Assembly: GCA_002437585.1 (NCBI GenBank) | Contig: DJQM01000064.1 | Location: 1 to 58,474 of the forward strand | Length of the DNA stretch: 58,474 nt | Reading direction: 5' to 3' | DNA from: Clostridiales bacterium UBA6386 | GTDB lineage: Bacteria; Bacillota; Clostridia; Oscillospirales; Oscillospiraceae | The notes under the pieces: model-generated | Told to the model about the DNA's origin: nothing | The model's database searches: none | Seen by the model: only the letters and a program-made list of their open reading frames with translations | Shown: positions 55,860-58,474 of the stretch, one piece after another | Numbering within the stretch: position 1 is the first letter of the stretch | How the letters are laid out: each line of letters begins with the position of its first letter | Program-made: the position numbers and the translations under genes

Positions 55860-57239
55860 ATGGTTTTTTCCAGTATTCCGTTTTTATACTACTTCCTTCC
55901 GGCGGTGCTGGCGGTATATTTTCTCACTCCCCGGCAGGGGAAAAACGCGGTGCTGCTCATTGCGAGCCTGCTGTTTTACGGCTGGGGGGAGCCGAAGCTT
56001 TTATGGCTGATGGCGGGGACGATCCTGGCCTTTTACCTGTGCGGCCTTGCCATCGGGAAAAGCGAAAAGCACAAAAAGCTGTGGCTGACCCTGTCCGTCT
56101 GCGTGGGGGTGGGGCTGCTGGGGCTATTCAAGTACGCGGACTTTTTTGTCTCCAGCCTGAACGCCGTCACCGGCCTGAGCCTGCCCCTTCTGAAGCTGGC
56201 TCTGCCCGTTGGCATCAGCTTTTACACCTTCCAGTGCCTGAGCTACACCATTGACGTGTACCGGGGGCAGGTGAAGCCCCAGAGAAGCCTGATTTCCTTC
56301 GGAGCCTATGTGGCACTGTTTCCCCAGCTCATCGCCGGACCCATCGTCCGCTACCGGGACGTGGCACGGGAGCTTGAGGAGCGAACCCACAGCCTGGAAA
56401 ATGTGGGGCTTGGATTGCGGAGGTTCGTCATCGGCCTTTCTAAGAAAGTGATCCTGGCGGACAATCTGGCGATGCTTGCAAGTCTTTACCGGCAGAGTAC
56501 CGCTCCTTCCGTGGCCTTCGCCTGGATGTATGCGATTTCCTTCATGCTGAACATTTACTTCGATTTTTCCGGGTATTCCGACATGGCCATCGGCCTGGGT
56601 CGAATGTTTGGCTTCCGGTTTCCGGAGAACTTCAATTACCCCTACTGCGCCAAAAGCGTCACGGAGTTCTGGCGGCGGTGGCATATGACCCTGGGGGGCT
56701 GGTTCCGGGACTATGTGTACATTCCCCTGGGGGGCAACCGGGTGCGCCGGGGAAAGTGGGTGCGAAATATCCTGATCGTGTGGATGCTCACTGGACTGTG
56801 GCACGGGGCGGCCTGGAACTTTGTTCTCTGGGGGCTGGTGTTTGCCGGGCTGCTGCTTCTGGAAAAGTGGGTGCCGGGGCTGCAAAGGCTGCCCGATCCC
56901 CTCCGGCAGGCCTATGTGCTGGCGGCGGTGTGCCTGAGCTTTGTACTCTTCAACGCCGATTCTCTTTCCCAGGCGGCGGGGGATTTTGCCGCTATGTTCG
57001 GCCTGGCGGGGCTTCCCGGCTTCACGGCGGAAACCGGGTACTATCTGGGAAGCTACCTGCCCCTTCTGTTGGTTTCGCTGCTGGGAGCTACGCCGGTGGT
57101 GAAAAATTACGCACGGCGGCTGGAGAAAAACGGCTTTCTCCGGGCGATTCAGCCCCTTTTCTGGGCGGGGCTTGCCCTGATCGCCACGGCTTATTTCGTG
57201 GACGGCTCCTTCAGCCCCTTCCTGTACTTCCGGTTCTGA
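55860..57239 (+). CDS. MBOAT-family O-acyltransferase (AlgI/DltB-like)
   Basis: A 459-aa protein with about ten to twelve helices, starting MVFSSIPFLYYFLPAVLAVY. It contains the MBOAT signature FDFSGYSDMAIGLGRMFGF, WRRWHMTLGGWFRDYVYIPLGG, and the catalytic His in LTGLWHGAAWNFVLWG. It moves acyl groups across the membrane for O-acylation of an exopolymer. The DHHW protein gene follows 9 bases later and is its usual partner. Confidence 0.93.
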   Translation: MVFSSIPFLYYFLPAVLAVYFLTPRQGKNAVLLIASLLFYGWGEPKLLWLMAGTILAFYLCGLAIGKSEKHKKLWLTLSVCVGVGLLGLFKYADFFVSSLNAVTGLSLPLLKLALPVGISFYTFQCLSYTIDVYRGQVKPQRSLISFGAYVALFPQLIAGPIVRYRDVARELEERTHSLENVGLGLRRFVIGLSKKVILADNLAMLASLYRQSTAPSVAFAWMYAISFMLNIYFDFSGYSDMAIGLGRMFGFRFPENFNYPYCAKSVTEFWRRWHMTLGGWFRDYVYIPLGGNRVRRGKWVRNILIVWMLTGLWHGAAWNFVLWGLVFAGLLLLEKWVPGLQRLPDPLRQAYVLAAVCLSFVLFNADSLSQAAGDFAAMFGLAGLPGFTAETGYYLGSYLPLLLVSLLGATPVVKNYARRLEKNGFLRAIQPLFWAGLALIATAYFVDGSFSPFLYFRF

Positions 57240-57248
57240 GGTGACGGT

Positions 57249-58337
57249 ATGAAAAAACAGCAGACGATTTTCCTTTTGACGCTTTGGGCGGCTCTGACGC
57301 TGGCGGTCTGGCTTCACCCGGCTGAGGATGTTTCCCAGGCGGAGCGGCGGACTTTAGCCCAAATGCCGGAATTTTCCCTTTCCGCCCTGGAAAGCGGCCA
57401 GTTCCGGGAGGAATTTGAGGACTACAGCCTGGATCAGTTTCCATTGCGGCAGGGCTTCCGGACGCTCAAGGCTCTGTTTCACACCCAGGTGTTGGGGATG
57501 CGGGACAACAACGGCATTTACCTGACGAACGGAATCGCCGTCAAGCAGGAGTATCCCCTGAGCGAAGCGTCCCTGGACGCGGCCATCCGGAAATTTGATG
57601 CCATTCACGAAAAGTTCCTGGGGGAGAGCCGGTGCTTTTTTGCCGTGGTGCCGGACAAGGGCTACTACCTGGCGGCACCCAGCGGCCACCTGGCCATGGA
57701 CTATGACGCGCTGTATGAGAAGCTGGGAGCGGGGCTTCCCTGGGCGGAGCAGATCGATTTGCGTCGGTGCTTAACCGCCGGGGACTACTACCGGACGGAT
57801 ACCCACTGGCGGCAGGAGTGCCTGATTCCGGCGGCCACGGCCATTTGCGATGCTCTGGAAGTGACGGCACCGAAGGCGGCGGATTATTCGGAAGTTCAGG
57901 CAGACAAGCCTTTCTATGGGGTCTACTACGGTCAGGCGGCTCTGCCCATGGAGCCGGACACCCTGACCTGGCTGGAAAACGAGACTCTGCGCCAGTGTAC
58001 CGTCTACGACTACGAAACCGGGAAAACCGGGTCTGTTTACGACACCGCCAAGCTGACGGAAAGCCGGGACATGTATGATGTGTTCCTGTCCGGTGCCCGG
58101 GCACTGCTGACCATTGAAAATCCCAACGCCAAAACCGACCGGGAGCTGATCGTGTTCCGGGACTCCTTCGGAAGCTCCCTGGTGCCGCTGCTGCTGGGGG
58201 ACTACGCCAGGGTGACACTGGTGGATATCCGCTATGTGAGCCCGACGAAGCTGGACAGCTTTCTGGACTTTCGCGGCCAGGACGTGCTGTTCCTGTACAG
58301 CACTCTGGTGCTCAACAGCAGCTCCTCCTTGAAATGA
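57249..58337 (+). CDS. DHHW/AlgX-J-like SGNH protein, partner of the MBOAT
   Basis: A 362-aa protein with one N-terminal membrane helix (about 6-22) and a long extracellular SGNH-like domain. It has AERRTLAQMPEFS and EEFEDYSLDQFPLRQGF at the start, YYRTDTHWRQECL containing the DTHW catalytic motif, and the late FRDSFGSSLVPLL serine block. It takes acyl groups from the MBOAT protein and transfers them to polysaccharide. A terminator closes the pair. Confidence 0.9.
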   Translation: MKKQQTIFLLTLWAALTLAVWLHPAEDVSQAERRTLAQMPEFSLSALESGQFREEFEDYSLDQFPLRQGFRTLKALFHTQVLGMRDNNGIYLTNGIAVKQEYPLSEASLDAAIRKFDAIHEKFLGESRCFFAVVPDKGYYLAAPSGHLAMDYDALYEKLGAGLPWAEQIDLRRCLTAGDYYRTDTHWRQECLIPAATAICDALEVTAPKAADYSEVQADKPFYGVYYGQAALPMEPDTLTWLENETLRQCTVYDYETGKTGSVYDTAKLTESRDMYDVFLSGARALLTIENPNAKTDRELIVFRDSFGSSLVPLLLGDYARVTLVDIRYVSPTKLDSFLDFRGQDVLFLYSTLVLNSSSSLK

Positions 58338-58341
58338 GAAG

Positions 58342-58377
58342 AACCGGGTGATTTCTGAGGAAATCACCCGGTTTTTG
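58342..58377 (+). terminator. Terminator of the MBOAT/DHHW operon
   Basis: AACCGGGTGATTTC/GAAATCACCCGGTT (58342-58373), followed by TTT. Confidence 0.88.
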
Positions 58378-58409
58378 CTATATCAGCGGGAACTCTTTGG
58401 GAAAATTGT

Positions 58410-58433
58410 AGGGGCGGCCATTGGCCGCCCGCC
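58410..58433. repeat. GTAGGGG...CGCCCG repeat unit
   Basis: GTAGGGGCGGCCATTGGCCG then CCCG: a short palindromic unit related to 50875-50956. Confidence 0.65.
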
Positions 58434-58454
58434 TTTTCTGCACCAAAATAAACA

Positions 58455-58474
58455 CATGTCATTGCGAACCAGTG
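58455..58474 (+). repeat. REP-like palindrome, cut by the window end
   Basis: CATGTCATTGCGAACCAGTG, the left half of the family seen at 32683. Confidence 0.8.

Overview
The window looks like the chromosome of an anaerobic, gut-type Clostridia, most likely Oscillospiraceae/Ruminococcaceae. The grounds are GC-rich coding sequence with AT-rich sigma-A-like promoters and AGGAGG ribosome sites, an Rnf complex, butyrate kinase, oxygen-sensitive glycyl-radical chemistry, cellobiose phosphorylase, and several families of short palindromic intergenic repeats. No rRNA, tRNA, CRISPR array, phage or transposase gene was seen. Coordinates and frames were worked out by eye; no database was searched.

Layout. 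1-3673 (minus): rnfC-D-G-E-A, the last cut by the window edge, with a good promoter at 3725-3753. 4035-7428 (minus): ABC-F ATPase, butyrate kinase and a GNAT acetyltransferase. 7629-13040: a GT2 glycosyltransferase downstream of an HxlR regulator, a divergent cupin, a second GT2, a 74-aa protein and a membrane-anchored nucleotide-sugar dehydratase. 13208-25107: a nucleoside locus. deoB and udp are read leftward; a YczE-like membrane protein, a four-gene BMP-type nucleoside ABC importer, a GntR/FCD regulator, the glycyl-radical enzyme YjjI, its activase YjjW and an esterase are read rightward.

25280-38987: an exopolysaccharide region. It holds a UDP-glucose dehydrogenase fused to a helix-turn-helix domain, a membrane SGNH protein, a Wzz-like protein and tyrosine kinase pair, a small secreted protein, a CpsB/YwqE phosphatase, an LCP ligase, an Alg14/Alg13-like split glycosyltransferase, a flippase and ApbE. 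An rRNA methyltransferase and a cytoplasmic GH26 protein sit inside it. 39205-42909 encodes a 1234-aa secreted protein with Ig-like domains. 43108-45524 is a polar amino-acid ABC importer. 45961-46488 encodes a zinc-ribbon/SHOCT membrane protein. 47032-50793 is cellobiose phosphorylase divergent from a LacI regulator. 50977-51219 is a malic-enzyme pseudogene. 51354-53805 holds a short DtxR regulator, a Cys-rich protein, azlCD and a GNAT. 53821-55639 is a manganese riboswitch controlling mntP, a VanZ-like protein and a lipoprotein. 55860-58337 is an MBOAT/DHHW O-acylation pair.

How parts fit: ApbE (37974-38987) attaches FMN to acceptors such as RnfG and RnfD. The polysaccharide genes supply sugar nucleotides, chain-length control, flipping, attachment to the wall and possibly O-acylation. 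The nucleoside locus couples uptake, phosphorolysis and pentose-1-phosphate isomerisation to an uncharacterised glycyl-radical enzyme.

The two most interesting signals are the YjjI/YjjW nucleoside locus and a family of about 161-bp structured intergenic elements whose stems covary between copies. A 49-bp minimal member sits inside the terminator loop of the manganese riboswitch.
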